The notes: generated by a model from the sequence alone, not told the origin. Shown: positions 33,654-42,451, counted from the first letter of the stretch. The stretch is DNA of 64,000 nucleotides from Arthrobacter sp. 9V (GCF_902506065.1 NZ_LR732912.1:3221388-3285387); one strand, 5' to 3'. Numbers and translations are program-made.

Positions 33654-34688
33654 ATGCAGCTCACCATTGATCTCACCGGCCGCGACGTCCTGGTCGCAGG
33701 ATCCGAAAAGTCTGCCCGCCAGGCAATCCGCCGCTACCAGCGGGCCGGCGCCAACGTCTACAGGCTCAGCGCCCCGGAAGGGGCACCGGGCGACGGACAA
33801 CTGCCTGAGCGCCCCTTTTTGGTGGCGGTAGTGGATGACGGCGACTCCGGTTGGTTGCCGCTGCTGGAACGATGCCGCGACGCCGGGATCCCCGTAGCGT
33901 TTGAACCTGCAGCCGGAGCCGATGGCCATGTGACCCTGGTGGGTGGCGGTCCGGGCGCCTTGGACCTGCTCACCGTGGGTGCCGTAGATGCCTTGCGGGA
34001 CGCTGACGTGGTGTTCTATGACCGGCTCGCTCCTTACCAGGAACTGGCAGAGCTGACCTCTGCGGATCTGGTAGACGTGGGAAAGCAGCCCGGGCTCCAC
34101 AAAGTAACGCAGAGGGACATCGAGAAGCTGATGGTCGAAGCTGCACTGCTGGGCAAGAATGTGGTCCGGCTCAAGGGCGGGGATCCCTACGTGTTCGGCC
34201 GCGGCGGGGAAGAAGTGGCTGCATGTGTTGCTGCCGGCATCCCCGTGAGGGTCATTTCGGGTGTCACCAGCGCCATCTCCGTTCCGGCCGCAGCCGGCAT
34301 TCCGGTGACTCACCGCGAGGTGAGCCACATGTTCACCGTAGTGTCCGGCCATGCCCCCCTGACGGAGAAGGAACACACTCACCTTGCCGGCCTTGGTGGC
34401 ACGATCGTGGTCCTCATGGGCATCGGAACCCTCCCCCAACTGGCAGCCGGCCTGCGCCGCGCGGGAATGACTTCGGAGATGCCCATGGCCGTGGTGGAAC
34501 GCGGATACCGCCCGGGACAGCGCACCACCATCGCTGACCTCGGTACCATCGAAACGGCAGCCACCGGCTGCAGTAATCCCGCAGTCCTGGTCATAGGCGA
34601 GGTGGTTCGGGTTGCTGAAGCCAACCGAAACCATGCCGAAGCATCCGCCGAACTGAGCCGACTCGCGGCTTCGCTCCTTGAAGCCTGA
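33654..34688 (+). CDS. cobA: Uroporphyrinogen-III C-methyltransferase with a vestigial N-terminal domain
   Basis: This SAM-dependent enzyme turns uroporphyrinogen III into precorrin-2, the siroheme precursor NirB needs. The methyltransferase spans residues 90-330 of 344: TLVGGGPGALDLLTVGAV, VFYDRL, RLKGGDPYVFGRGGEE and VISGVTSAISVPAAAGIPVTHR. The first 90 residues look like a shrunken Met8/CysG-N domain: VLVAGSEKSARQAIRRYQRAGANV lies where the NAD glycine motif should be, and no dimerisation/chelatase domain follows. Precorrin-2 oxidation and iron insertion must then come from elsewhere. The ATG follows AGGGG; nirB ends nine bases upstream. Confidence 0.9.
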   Translation: MQLTIDLTGRDVLVAGSEKSARQAIRRYQRAGANVYRLSAPEGAPGDGQLPERPFLVAVVDDGDSGWLPLLERCRDAGIPVAFEPAAGADGHVTLVGGGPGALDLLTVGAVDALRDADVVFYDRLAPYQELAELTSADLVDVGKQPGLHKVTQRDIEKLMVEAALLGKNVVRLKGGDPYVFGRGGEEVAACVAAGIPVRVISGVTSAISVPAAAGIPVTHREVSHMFTVVSGHAPLTEKEHTHLAGLGGTIVVLMGIGTLPQLAAGLRRAGMTSEMPMAVVERGYRPGQRTTIADLGTIETAATGCSNPAVLVIGEVVRVAEANRNHAEASAELSRLAASLLEA

Positions 34689-34700
34689 AGGTAAGAACAC

Positions 34701-35858
34701 ATGACTGTTGCACGTGCCATTGAACTCCAGGACGCTACCGCCGCGCCGGAAGTATCCGAAGCCGTTGAAGCGCCGCTGGACGGATTCCGCATTGGGGTCA
34801 CCTCGCACCGCCGCTCCCGGGACCTCATTGAGGCACTGGAGCGCCGCGGTGCGAGCGTGTTGCACGCCCCCGCCCTGAAGATCGCTCCTGTCCAGGAGGA
34901 CATGGTCCTCATCGAGGACACCCGCACCATCATCGCGGCCAAACCGGACATCTGCATCGCCACTACGGCTTACGGGATGCGCCGCTGGTGTGAGGCCGCG
35001 GATTCCTTCGGCATCGGCGAGCAACTCCTGGAAACGCTGTCCGCCTGCCGCATGTTCGTCCGTGGGCCCAAAGCCCGCGGTGCCGTGCGGGCGGCCGGTC
35101 TTGCCGACGTCGGAATCAGCAGTGACGAAACCACAGCCACCTTGGTGGACATGCTCCTGGTGGAGGGCGTTCGCGGCAAGACCGTGGCCGTGCAGTTGCA
35201 CGGTTACACGGACGTCCGCCAGTTGGAGAGGCTCCGGATGTCCGGGGCCAGGGTCCTGACGGTGACTCCGTACCGCTGGGTGAAGCCCGACGGCGAAGAC
35301 AAGCTGCCGCGCCTGATCGAAGCAGTGGTGGGCGGCAACCTGGACGTCCTGACGTTTACCAGTGCCCCGGCAGTGGATGCGATGTGGAGCACCGCTCACG
35401 AGATGGGACTTTACCGCCAGCTGATCGAAGCCCTTAAGGGACCGGTGACGGTGGCTGCCGTGGGGCCGGTCACTGCTCAACCACTGGTGGACGCCGGGCT
35501 GAGCCCCTTGATCCCTGATCGCTACCGCATGGGTGCCCTCATCAGGCTGGTGACCGAGCATCTCTCTCTGAACCACGTGCGACGTTTGGAAACCAAGAGC
35601 GCCACCATTGAGCTCCGCGGGCGTTGCTTGCGGATCAACGGCGAGGTGGTGGACCTTGCACCTGCTCCCCTCTTGCTGCTGCGAGCGCTGCTGGGTGCAG
35701 GCGGAGCCGTCCTGTCCCGGGAGGCTTTGTCCGACCTGCTGGACTTGCGGGGTTCTGTACATGCCTTGGACATGACGGTGAGCCGGCTGCGGTCCTCCCT
35801 CCCGGACGGCAAGCTCGTGGAAACGGTTGTTAAGCGGGGTTACCGGCTTCGGGCCTAG
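34701..35858 (+). CDS. nnaR: HemD-like protein with C-terminal winged helix, NnaR-type nitrate regulator
   Basis: A 385-residue fusion of a uroporphyrinogen-III synthase-like domain (residues 30-280: FRIGVTSHRRSRDLIEALERRGA, TTAYGMRRW, GPKARGAVRAAG, TFTSAPAVDAMW, AVGPVTAQPL) to an OmpR-type winged helix (residues 290-385: RCLRINGEVVDLAPAPLLLLRALL, HALDMTVSRLRSSL, VKRGYRL). This matches NnaR of Streptomyces and Mycobacterium, which activates nitrate and nitrite assimilation genes with GlnR. It lies 12 bases after cobA in the nirB operon. Residual HemD catalysis is possible but not needed. The symbol is by architecture and context. Confidence 0.8.
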   Translation: MTVARAIELQDATAAPEVSEAVEAPLDGFRIGVTSHRRSRDLIEALERRGASVLHAPALKIAPVQEDMVLIEDTRTIIAAKPDICIATTAYGMRRWCEAADSFGIGEQLLETLSACRMFVRGPKARGAVRAAGLADVGISSDETTATLVDMLLVEGVRGKTVAVQLHGYTDVRQLERLRMSGARVLTVTPYRWVKPDGEDKLPRLIEAVVGGNLDVLTFTSAPAVDAMWSTAHEMGLYRQLIEALKGPVTVAAVGPVTAQPLVDAGLSPLIPDRYRMGALIRLVTEHLSLNHVRRLETKSATIELRGRCLRINGEVVDLAPAPLLLLRALLGAGGAVLSREALSDLLDLRGSVHALDMTVSRLRSSLPDGKLVETVVKRGYRLRA

Positions 35859-35871
35859 GTTTTCTGACACG

Positions 35872-37170
35872 CTAGGCCGCTTTGACCAGGGGAAGCTCGT
35901 CCCAGTTGGTGGTGTAGCGGGGACTGAGCATGTTGCGCTTCATGGACCAGTCCGGGCCGCCTTTTATTCCCGCATGGCCCAGTCCGATGGAGCCTCTGCC
36001 GTACCGCTTGCTGACTTGCTCCAGCAGGGGGCCGATGCCGCGTTCCTCATGCCGGTTCTCGAAGATTTCCAAGGGTTTTTGGTTGCCGCTGGGGCGCAGG
36101 TCAGTGACCATGATCCCGGCCTTTGCGTATCTCACTCCTTCCTGGATCCTGGGGACCAGGGCATGGGCAGCCTTGGTCAGCAACACCGGATCGGATGTGG
36201 GCATAGGTAGCTTGACGTTGACGGTGGGGAATGACTTGTCATTGGGGTTGTAGACCGATGTTGCGGCAAAGGCGGTCAGCAGTTTGGCTTGGAGATCGTG
36301 CTTGGCCAGCCTCGCACTCGCCATTTGCCCGTAGACGCTCAGCACCTGCCGCAACTGGGCGGCCGTGGTGATCGGCGTAGAGAAGGACCGGGAGAAGATC
36401 AGTTGGTCCCGTCCGATCCGTTCTTCCTCCATGGGGATGCAGGGCGTACCTTGCAGCTCCAGGACGGTCCGCATCATCACGATGGAGAATTTGTCCCGCA
36501 ACGCCACGGGGTCAGCGCGCACCAGGTCAAGGATTGAGAAGATGCCCATCGCATTCAGGCGCTTTGTGAGCCTCGTGGCGACACCCCAAATCTCGATCAC
36601 GGAGAGCCGGGCCATGAGCGCTTCGCGATCGGCCTCGGGGACGGAGTCCCAACGGCACACCCCATTGAAGGCCGGGTTGTGCTTGGCCCATTTGTTGGCC
36701 AGCTTTGCGAGGGTCTTGGTGCGCGCTATTCCTACGCACACGGGAACCCCCACGTGCCGTTGACAGGCATCTTTGATGGTGCGCCCCAACTTCAGCAGCT
36801 CCTCCGACTGCCCTTTTACTCCCAGGAATGCCTCATCAATGGAGTACACCTCCTGCCACGCGGAGTATCGCGCCAGAAGTTCCATGACCCGCGAACTGAT
36901 GTCTCCGTAGAGTTCATAGTTGCTTGAGAGCGCAATGAGGCCCCATTCCTTGGCGCGCGGAGCAAGCTTGAACCAGGGCTCCCCCAGCCCGATCCCCAGC
37001 TTCTTGGCCTCCGGCGACCGTGTTACAGCGCAGCCGTCGTTGTTGGACAGGACGATCAGCGGCTTGCCCTCCAATGCGGGATTGAAGGCACGCTCAGCCG
37101 ACGCGTAAAAGCAGTTGATATCCACGTGGGCGATCTCCTGCATTCGATGCATGAGCGCTGGCTTGGACAT
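35872..37170 (-). CDS. umuC: Y-family DNA polymerase, UmuC
   Basis: The catalytic subunit of error-prone polymerase V-type lesion bypass. The 432-residue protein has the Y-family palm motifs HVDINCFYASAE (Asp17) and YSIDEAF (Asp112, Glu113), SNNDGCAVTRSPEAKKLGI in the finger region, a helix-hairpin-helix near IWGVATRLTKRL, and the little-finger domain. The long SNNDGC form and C-terminal region separate UmuC from DinB. GGGAG lies just before the ATG at 37170. A LexA box lies 64 bases upstream. Its cleavable partner UmuD is encoded 6.7 kb away on the same strand. Confidence 0.92.
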   Translation of the reverse strand: MSKPALMHRMQEIAHVDINCFYASAERAFNPALEGKPLIVLSNNDGCAVTRSPEAKKLGIGLGEPWFKLAPRAKEWGLIALSSNYELYGDISSRVMELLARYSAWQEVYSIDEAFLGVKGQSEELLKLGRTIKDACQRHVGVPVCVGIARTKTLAKLANKWAKHNPAFNGVCRWDSVPEADREALMARLSVIEIWGVATRLTKRLNAMGIFSILDLVRADPVALRDKFSIVMMRTVLELQGTPCIPMEEERIGRDQLIFSRSFSTPITTAAQLRQVLSVYGQMASARLAKHDLQAKLLTAFAATSVYNPNDKSFPTVNVKLPMPTSDPVLLTKAAHALVPRIQEGVRYAKAGIMVTDLRPSGNQKPLEIFENRHEERGIGPLLEQVSKRYGRGSIGLGHAGIKGGPDWSMKRNMLSPRYTTNWDELPLVKAA

Positions 37171-37232
37171 TCCACTCCCGGGTTCGGCACTAGCACGCGC
37201 GCCTGCGTTTGGGTGCGTGACACGCCGTGCAT

Positions 37233-37248
37233 TCGAACATATGTTCTA
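37233..37248. promoter_or_regulatory. LexA (SOS) box of umuC
   Basis: TCGAACATATGTTCTA matches the actinobacterial SOS box TCGAAC-n4-GTTCGA except for one terminal base pair. Confidence 0.8.
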
Positions 37249-37289
37249 ATGCCTCTACTGTACTGCGAGGCCCCGACAATCCGAAGAAC

Positions 37290-37808
37290 TCAGCTGCTGA
37301 TGGTAGCCCTCAAGTGTTTCCTGGCCCGTGAGTAGCGGGTCCTGGCAGCTGTTGCCGACAAACCCAACAAGGCACCGGCACCGGCCACACCGAACCCGTC
37401 CCACACGATCAACATGACCAGTTCGCGGTCCTTCGGGCGCAAAGCGGCGAGGGCCGAGTGCACTTCGGCACCGAGTTGGTGCCCAGGTGCTGGTTGGTGA
37501 ACCAGGCAGGCACGCAGTTTCTCGGACAGGGCCACCCTGCGGAACTTGCCACGTCGATAATTGGCCAGCACGCGCTTAGCGACACCGAAACTCCAAGCCC
37601 GCTGTTCGTCCACATTGGCGGGTAGCCGCTCGCGTTGACGCCACAGCACAAGAAGAGTCTCGGACACGCAATCGGTGGCGTCATCAACGGGATCAACCCG
37701 GCGAATGAAATAGGCCATCAAAGCGGGAGTCAGGACTCGGGCACAGTCCTCGAAAGCTGCCTCGGTATTGAGTGACGACGCCATGGTTTCAAGGTCCGTC
37801 CGCGTCAC
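37290..37808 (-). CDS. RNA polymerase sigma factor, ECF-like
   Basis: A 172-residue sigma-70 family protein with region 2 (VDPVDDATDCVSETLLVLWRQRERL, then EQRAWSFGVAKRVLANYRR) and region 4 (LRPKDRELVMLIVWDGFGVAGAGALLGLSATAARTRYSRARKHLR). There is no region 1 or 3, as in ECF factors. The GTG start overlaps the stop of the upstream membrane-protein gene (GTGA), so their synthesis is coupled. ECF genes usually precede their anti-sigma gene; here the candidate partner comes first. The target promoter is unknown. Confidence 0.82.
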   Translation of the reverse strand: MTRTDLETMASSLNTEAAFEDCARVLTPALMAYFIRRVDPVDDATDCVSETLLVLWRQRERLPANVDEQRAWSFGVAKRVLANYRRGKFRRVALSEKLRACLVHQPAPGHQLGAEVHSALAALRPKDRELVMLIVWDGFGVAGAGALLGLSATAARTRYSRARKHLRATISS

Positions 37809-38572
37809 TGCTCCAATCCCTTGATCAGGCCCTGACAGCCGAGGCGCCGCTGATCCTCTGCCATCTGGTCAGCCTTGCCGGACTCGGCTGCAGAAACTGT
37901 TACGGTCATGCGTTCCACGACTCCTCCGCCATCAGTGGCGACGGTGGCAGGCCACGCCAACGACTGCCGAAGGACCGACACAGCTGCAGCTTGGCCCTGG
38001 GAATTCCCTTGCTGGTGCTGGTCCAGCCACTCCTTCTGCCAGATGCACCGGACGATGTTTTCATACCGGACAGTTGGGGCAATGTCTTGGGTGATGATGC
38101 CGTCGCCCTGATCGTTAGCCCGGTACATATCCGCCTCTTTGAAAGCGGAAGCGTTCTTCAGCCGTGCTTCGTCATACCTCGCTGGCAACGGAAGGGACGC
38201 ATACTTTGTCTTCGCGAACTCAGCGTAGTCAGAAGCGAGCGGGTTGATCCATTCCGAGTTGGGGATCGCCTCGTTCCGAACCGGCCCTTCGCTGGCAGCC
38301 GTTGGAACCGGCAGTGGGTTCTCGACTTCTTCGGTAAGGAAGCCCATGAAGTTCGCGACAGCGGGCGCAGCGACGCTGACCCCGCCCAGGCACGTCGCGC
38401 CAGCAAGCAGAAACGCGATCCACCTGCGGTGTTTGCTTTTCGAAGACGGCTGCCGTGAGGACTCTAATGCCCGCAAGTGGCCAGAGATACCCGCCGTGGT
38501 TTCCGGTGTCATGGCCCATTGGTTGGCTGGATCGGCACCCCGGAGTGCCCGATCAAGTTGGTCGTCGTTCAT
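37805..38572 (-). CDS. Membrane protein, possible anti-sigma factor or sensor
   Basis: I do not recognise the family. The 255-residue protein has a cytoplasmic N-terminus of about 50 residues (MNDDQLDRALRGADPANQW), one hydrophobic helix (WIAFLLAGATCLGGVSVAA), and an outer domain of about 180 residues with two cysteines near the end. No HxxxCxxC zinc anti-sigma motif is seen. Single-pass topology and tight coupling to an ECF sigma factor suggest an anti-sigma role; this is inference. The ATG at 38572 follows GGGGGA; a start 11 codons earlier is less likely. Confidence 0.6.
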   Translation of the reverse strand: MNDDQLDRALRGADPANQWAMTPETTAGISGHLRALESSRQPSSKSKHRRWIAFLLAGATCLGGVSVAAPAVANFMGFLTEEVENPLPVPTAASEGPVRNEAIPNSEWINPLASDYAEFAKTKYASLPLPARYDEARLKNASAFKEADMYRANDQGDGIITQDIAPTVRYENIVRCIWQKEWLDQHQQGNSQGQAAAVSVLRQSLAWPATVATDGGGVVERMTVTVSAAESGKADQMAEDQRRLGCQGLIKGLEQ

Positions 38573-38677
38573 GCTTCCCCCACAACCTTCAATAATGTCT
38601 GTCACCTACTCATGTCCGGTAGACCGGAAAACGTGGCATCAGAAACCAAGCAAATTTCACGCAAGGAATTGGCGCGG

Positions 38678-39367
38678 CTAATCACCTACGCGTGGCACCA
38701 CGATGTCATCGGCTCCGCAGTGGAGCACAAGGTTGCTACTTCCGCCCGTCAGCGTGCAGTCCTTGGGTTCGAAGACCTCTGTGGCGGACAGCCACGGGAC
38801 ACTTCGCTGCCAGAGCCCCCACGATTTTTGTGAATAAACGGAATAGGTTTGTGGGTCGAAACCTGATTGTTCGACGAGGACACTTTCCCCGCTGCTGGCC
38901 GTCACTTGGGCGTATGTTGCCGCCACGGCGGCTAGCCCCACGCCAGCAGAATACATAGACCACGGCAGAGCCGACGTGACACTGGCCAGGACTGCAAGAA
39001 CAGCAGTCAGCCGCCGGATCCAGCCGCGGGAAATCCGCCTGACCAGCACCGGAACCAGCAGAACCAGTGCTGCCAAGGCAGCGACCCCGCTTAGAAGGTG
39101 ACAACAGAGAATGAGCGCCCACCCCGGCATGACGAAGTAGACCAGAACCTCAGGCAATGAATCACTGACCCACGCTGCGGAGGCTTGGGCTGCCGCTCCC
39201 AGCAGCACCGAGACGAGGGCCGACACGATGCCCCACGTGAGACGAGGCCGCGCGGCGGATCGCGCCGAGTCCGTTTCCCCGGAAACCTCTGACCCCACTC
39301 GGGAAGCGCCCAACCCGCTCGCCGTTACGTCGTCCCCTTGCAACCGTTTCCGCACGCCGCTATCCAA
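38678..39367 (-). CDS. Hypothetical membrane protein
   Basis: An unrecognised 229-residue protein. After a polar, Ser/Gly-rich N-terminus (residues 1-42) come about four hydrophobic segments (residues 44-65, 72-95, 96-110, 118-150), then a soluble tail of about 70 residues with two cysteines (DCTLTGGSSNLVLHC). It lies 105 bases upstream of the sigma-factor pair on the same strand and may belong with it. The start is uncertain: a TTG at 39367 and a GTG at 39355 are both possible, neither with a good ribosome binding site. Confidence 0.55.
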   Translation of the reverse strand: MDSGVRKRLQGDDVTASGLGASRVGSEVSGETDSARSAARPRLTWGIVSALVSVLLGAAAQASAAWVSDSLPEVLVYFVMPGWALILCCHLLSGVAALAALVLLVPVLVRRISRGWIRRLTAVLAVLASVTSALPWSMYSAGVGLAAVAATYAQVTASSGESVLVEQSGFDPQTYSVYSQKSWGLWQRSVPWLSATEVFEPKDCTLTGGSSNLVLHCGADDIVVPRVGD

Positions 39368-39423
39368 TCACGCTTTTGACGTCATCGTGGAGCTTTGGCC
39401 AGCGGAACCGACGGCTATGAAAT

Positions 39424-40887
39424 CTAGGAACCCACAGGCTCCTTCTTGTGCACCAGGTAGATGGCTCCGGTGGTCACGTCTTCTTCAAGGGCCTCCAGCG
39501 TACGTCCCCGGGTTTCAGGAACCTGCGTGTAGATGAAGATCAGGGCCAGGACTCCCACAACCCCGAAGAGGAAGAACGTCCCGGTGATCCCGACTCCGGC
39601 CACCAGCGTGGGGAAGAAGAGGCCCAACAGGGCATTTGCGATCCAGAGGCAAAACACCGACAAGCCAATGGCAAACCCGCGAACATGCAGTGGGAAGATC
39701 TCGGACAACATCACCCACACGGCAATGTTGAGGAACGTCTGCATGGAGCCGACGAAAGCCACCACCAGGAACAAGATGACGAACGGGCGTGCTGCATTTC
39801 CTACCGGCAAGACGATGGAGGCGATGCCGATGAGGAAGTGACAGACTGTGGTCAGGGTGAACCCAAGAAGCAGAGTGGTGCGGCGGTTGACGCGCTGCAT
39901 AAGAGTCAGGGCGATCACGCCGCCTACCACGGCAATCACGCCTGGCGCGATGTTGGCAATCAGGGCCCCACTTGAGTTGAAGCCGGCTTCAACCAGCACG
40001 GACTGGCCGTAATACATGATCGAGTTGATGCCTGTCAGCTGCTGAGCCACTCCCAGGCCGATACCCACCAGGATGATGCGCAGGATCCACTTGTCCTTGA
40101 GGGCCCCCCAGGACGTGGCCTTGGAGGCACGCTCCTCATCAGCGAGGTGCTTGACGTCGGCCATCTCAGCCTCAGCCCGCTCCACGGAGCGGATGGTCTT
40201 CAAGACCACCAGTGCTTCTTCCCAGCGGCCCTTGGAGATGAGCCAACGCGGCGATTCAGGCATCCGTAGCATGCCGAAGAAGAGGGCGATTGCGGGCAGG
40301 GCGGCAACGGCAAGCATGATGCGCCAGACTCCCTCAACTTCGCCCCAAACGTTGCCGATGATGGCGTTGACCACGAAGGCCGCGAGCTGCCCTATGACGA
40401 TCATGAGTTCGTTCCGGCCAGCCAGCGAACCTCGGATTTCATAAGGCGCCAGTTCGGCAAGGAATACGGGCACCACCGTGGAGGCTCCGCCAACGGCCAG
40501 GCCGAGAATGACGCGTCCCAAGACCATGACTTCAAAGCTGGGCGCGAACACGCAAGCGATCGTGCCGGCCAGGAACAGCACGGCGAGCAGGATGATGGTC
40601 TTCCGGCGGCCCCACGAATCAGAAAGCCGGCCGCCGCCCACTGCTCCGGCCGCTGCGCCGAAGAGCAGGGAGCTGGTCACAATGCCTTCCGTCAACGGCG
40701 TGAGGCCCAGGTCCGCCGTCATGGGCCTCAGCGCGCCATTGATGACGCCCGTGTCGTAGCCGAAGAGCAGACCCCCGAAGGTAGCCACCAAGGCAACCAG
40801 GCCCAGGCGCTTTCGGTGGGGACCATTGGTCAGCGGAGGAAGCGCGAGGCCATCGGCGGCTCCCCGCTGCGTTTGCGTAGCAGACAT
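39424..40887 (-). CDS. MFS sugar porter (SP family)
   Basis: A 12-helix proton:sugar symporter of 487 residues. It shows the sugar porter signatures: GYDTGVINGAL in helix 1, RLSDSWGRRKTI, GRVILGLAVGGASTVVPVFLAELAP, PESPRWLISKGR between the halves, QQLTGINSIMYYG in helix 7 and PETRGRTLEALE at the end. It resembles xylose, galactose or myo-inositol symporters; the substrate is not decidable. AAGGAG precedes the ATG at 40887. It is divergent from a LacI-type regulator, its likely controller. Confidence 0.9.
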   Translation of the reverse strand: MSATQTQRGAADGLALPPLTNGPHRKRLGLVALVATFGGLLFGYDTGVINGALRPMTADLGLTPLTEGIVTSSLLFGAAAGAVGGGRLSDSWGRRKTIILLAVLFLAGTIACVFAPSFEVMVLGRVILGLAVGGASTVVPVFLAELAPYEIRGSLAGRNELMIVIGQLAAFVVNAIIGNVWGEVEGVWRIMLAVAALPAIALFFGMLRMPESPRWLISKGRWEEALVVLKTIRSVERAEAEMADVKHLADEERASKATSWGALKDKWILRIILVGIGLGVAQQLTGINSIMYYGQSVLVEAGFNSSGALIANIAPGVIAVVGGVIALTLMQRVNRRTTLLLGFTLTTVCHFLIGIASIVLPVGNAARPFVILFLVVAFVGSMQTFLNIAVWVMLSEIFPLHVRGFAIGLSVFCLWIANALLGLFFPTLVAGVGITGTFFLFGVVGVLALIFIYTQVPETRGRTLEALEEDVTTGAIYLVHKKEPVGS

Positions 40888-41022
40888 CAGGACTCCTTTG
40901 TCGGTGTGGCGCGGGTCATACTCACCCGCTCTGAATAAAGACTAACGCGCGAAAGGCTTAAATGTAAGGTCAAACTAACAAATCACTCATTCGAGAACTC
41001 CCCACCGTGGGAGGATGAAGAC

Positions 41023-42030
41023 ATGGTTACGGACAACCGCCACCGCTCCACCACCCAAAGCGACGTCGCCAAGGAGGTCGGCGTTTCCCGGACTTTGGTG
41101 TCCTTCGCCTTCCGCGGCGCCCCTGGCGTCAGCGACGAAACCAAGCAGGCCATCTTCGATGCCGCCAAGCGTCTGGGCTACCGGCCCAACGCAGTAGCCG
41201 CCGATCTCGCACGGAAGCATCGGTCCGCCGTCGGACTTTATCTCATGGACATTCGCAACGAGGTATACGCGGACATCCTCAGCGGCGTCCGCACGGCACT
41301 GCACGAGCAATCAAACAGGCTTATCCTGAGTGTCTCGCGGTCCACTGACGGCGAGGACCAGGGTGCCTTGAAATCCCTGATGGAGGCTCACGTTGGAATA
41401 GTCATCGCCGCCACCCTGCTGGACTCGGACGAGCAGGTCAGGGAGTTGGCCAGGAGTGTTCCCCTGATCAGCGTGACCCGCCCCGTAGAGGGAGTGGACA
41501 GCGTGTATTCAGACGACGCCGCCGGCGCCCGCGCAGCCACTGAACACCTCATCAACCTTGGTCACACGAGGATCGCCCACTTGGCCGGCCCCGTCTATGA
41601 CGGCCACACGGTTCGCAGGCAGAGTTACGCGAAAACAATGCGCGACGCCGGGCTGAAGCCACTTGTGCTCGCGGCTGAGGATTTCACTCAAGACGCCGGA
41701 CAGCGCGCAACCGCAGAACTGCTCGGAATGGCGGATAGGCCCACGGCAATCTTCGCCCACAACGACCAACTGGCTCTCGGCGCCCGCGAAGCCGCCTACG
41801 CCCAGGACCTTTCGGTACCCGGCGAGCTTTCACTGGTGGGGTATGACAACTCCAGGGTCGCGGCCCTCCACGGCATCGATCTCACCTCCGTTGACCTGCA
41901 CGCGGCCGAGCTGGGGCTTATCGCCGGAACCATTGCCCTGGACCGCCTCCGGAATCCCGAGGCACCCGTTGCGGACAGGTGCCTCACCACGGAACTGGTG
42001 ATGCGAGCGTCCACAGCCCCGCCGGCTTGA
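41023..42030 (+). CDS. LacI family transcriptional regulator
   Basis: A 335-residue regulator: N-terminal helix-turn-helix and hinge (TQSDVAKEVGVSRTLVSFAFRGAPGVSDETKQAIFDAAKRLGYRPNAVAADL) followed by the periplasmic-binding-protein-like sensor domain (SAVGLYLMDIRNEVYADILSGV ... PTAIFAHNDQLALGAREAA ... LVGYDNSRVAAL). It begins 135 bases from the divergent sugar porter gene, so that transporter is the likely target and its sugar the likely inducer. GGGAGGA lies ahead of the ATG. No clear LacI palindrome is visible in the shared intergenic stretch. Confidence 0.9.
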   Translation: MVTDNRHRSTTQSDVAKEVGVSRTLVSFAFRGAPGVSDETKQAIFDAAKRLGYRPNAVAADLARKHRSAVGLYLMDIRNEVYADILSGVRTALHEQSNRLILSVSRSTDGEDQGALKSLMEAHVGIVIAATLLDSDEQVRELARSVPLISVTRPVEGVDSVYSDDAAGARAATEHLINLGHTRIAHLAGPVYDGHTVRRQSYAKTMRDAGLKPLVLAAEDFTQDAGQRATAELLGMADRPTAIFAHNDQLALGAREAAYAQDLSVPGELSLVGYDNSRVAALHGIDLTSVDLHAAELGLIAGTIALDRLRNPEAPVADRCLTTELVMRASTAPPA

Positions 42031-42037
42031 GCCGAAA

Positions 42038-42065
42038 CCCCGCCCGGGTCCGGGCCGTTGCGGGG
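42038..42065. terminator. Terminator candidate between the convergent lacI and arsR genes
   Basis: CCCCGC (42038-42043) pairs with GCGGGG (42060-42065) around a GC-rich loop. Confidence 0.45.
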
Positions 42066-42073
42066 CGTGAAGG

Positions 42074-42451
42074 TTAGTGGTGGGTGGGTTCGCCGGTGAC
42101 CTGGTGGTCGGCATGGTTGATGGTCTCCTGGATGAGCCGGACGAGGTGGCCATCGTGCAGGGAATAGATGACGTGCCGGCCGTCCTTGCGGGTATCGACC
42201 AACCCGCTGAGCCGGAGTTTGGCAAGGTGCTGGCTGACCACTGTCCGCGGAACGAGTGCTTCATCGACGAGTTCGGTGACGGACTTCGGGCCTTGAGCGA
42301 GTTGCCAGAGCAGGTGCAATCGGGTCGGCTCGGCCAGCATCCGCAGCGTCCCGGCGGCGCTCTCAAGCAGATCCGGCCCGGGAGTGACCGGGTGGAACAG
42401 CGAAGGCGCTTCAGGAGCGTCGGGGAACGGGCTGCTCGGTTGGCTGCTCAA
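42074..42451 (-). CDS. ArsR/SmtB family metal-sensing repressor
   Basis: A 125-residue winged-helix repressor: RMLAEPTRLHLLWQLAQGPKSVTELVDEALVPRTVVSQHLAKLRLSGLVDTRKDGRHVIYSL. The last helix has Asp100, His102, His113 and His116, exactly the D-x-H-x10-H-x2-H spacing of the alpha-5 zinc/cobalt/nickel site of CzrA, SmtB and NmtR. No alpha-3 cysteine site is present. The TTG start overlaps the stop of the MFS gene (TTGA), and GAAGGAG lies seven bases before it, so the two are co-expressed. Inference: it represses the MFS gene until metal binds. Confidence 0.88.
   Translation of the reverse strand: MSSQPSSPFPDAPEAPSLFHPVTPGPDLLESAAGTLRMLAEPTRLHLLWQLAQGPKSVTELVDEALVPRTVVSQHLAKLRLSGLVDTRKDGRHVIYSLHDGHLVRLIQETINHADHQVTGEPTHH

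Noticed and set aside
31029..35870. An open frame of about 1,600 codons on the minus strand opposite nirB, cobA and nnaR
   Set aside because: It is the mirror of high-GC codon use in three well-supported genes. It has no recognisable domain and no ribosome binding site, and it runs straight through an operon on the other strand.
40888..41022. A LacI operator between the sugar porter gene and its regulator
   Set aside because: No palindrome with a central CG of convincing quality was found; weak candidates such as AACGCGCGAAAG are not symmetrical.
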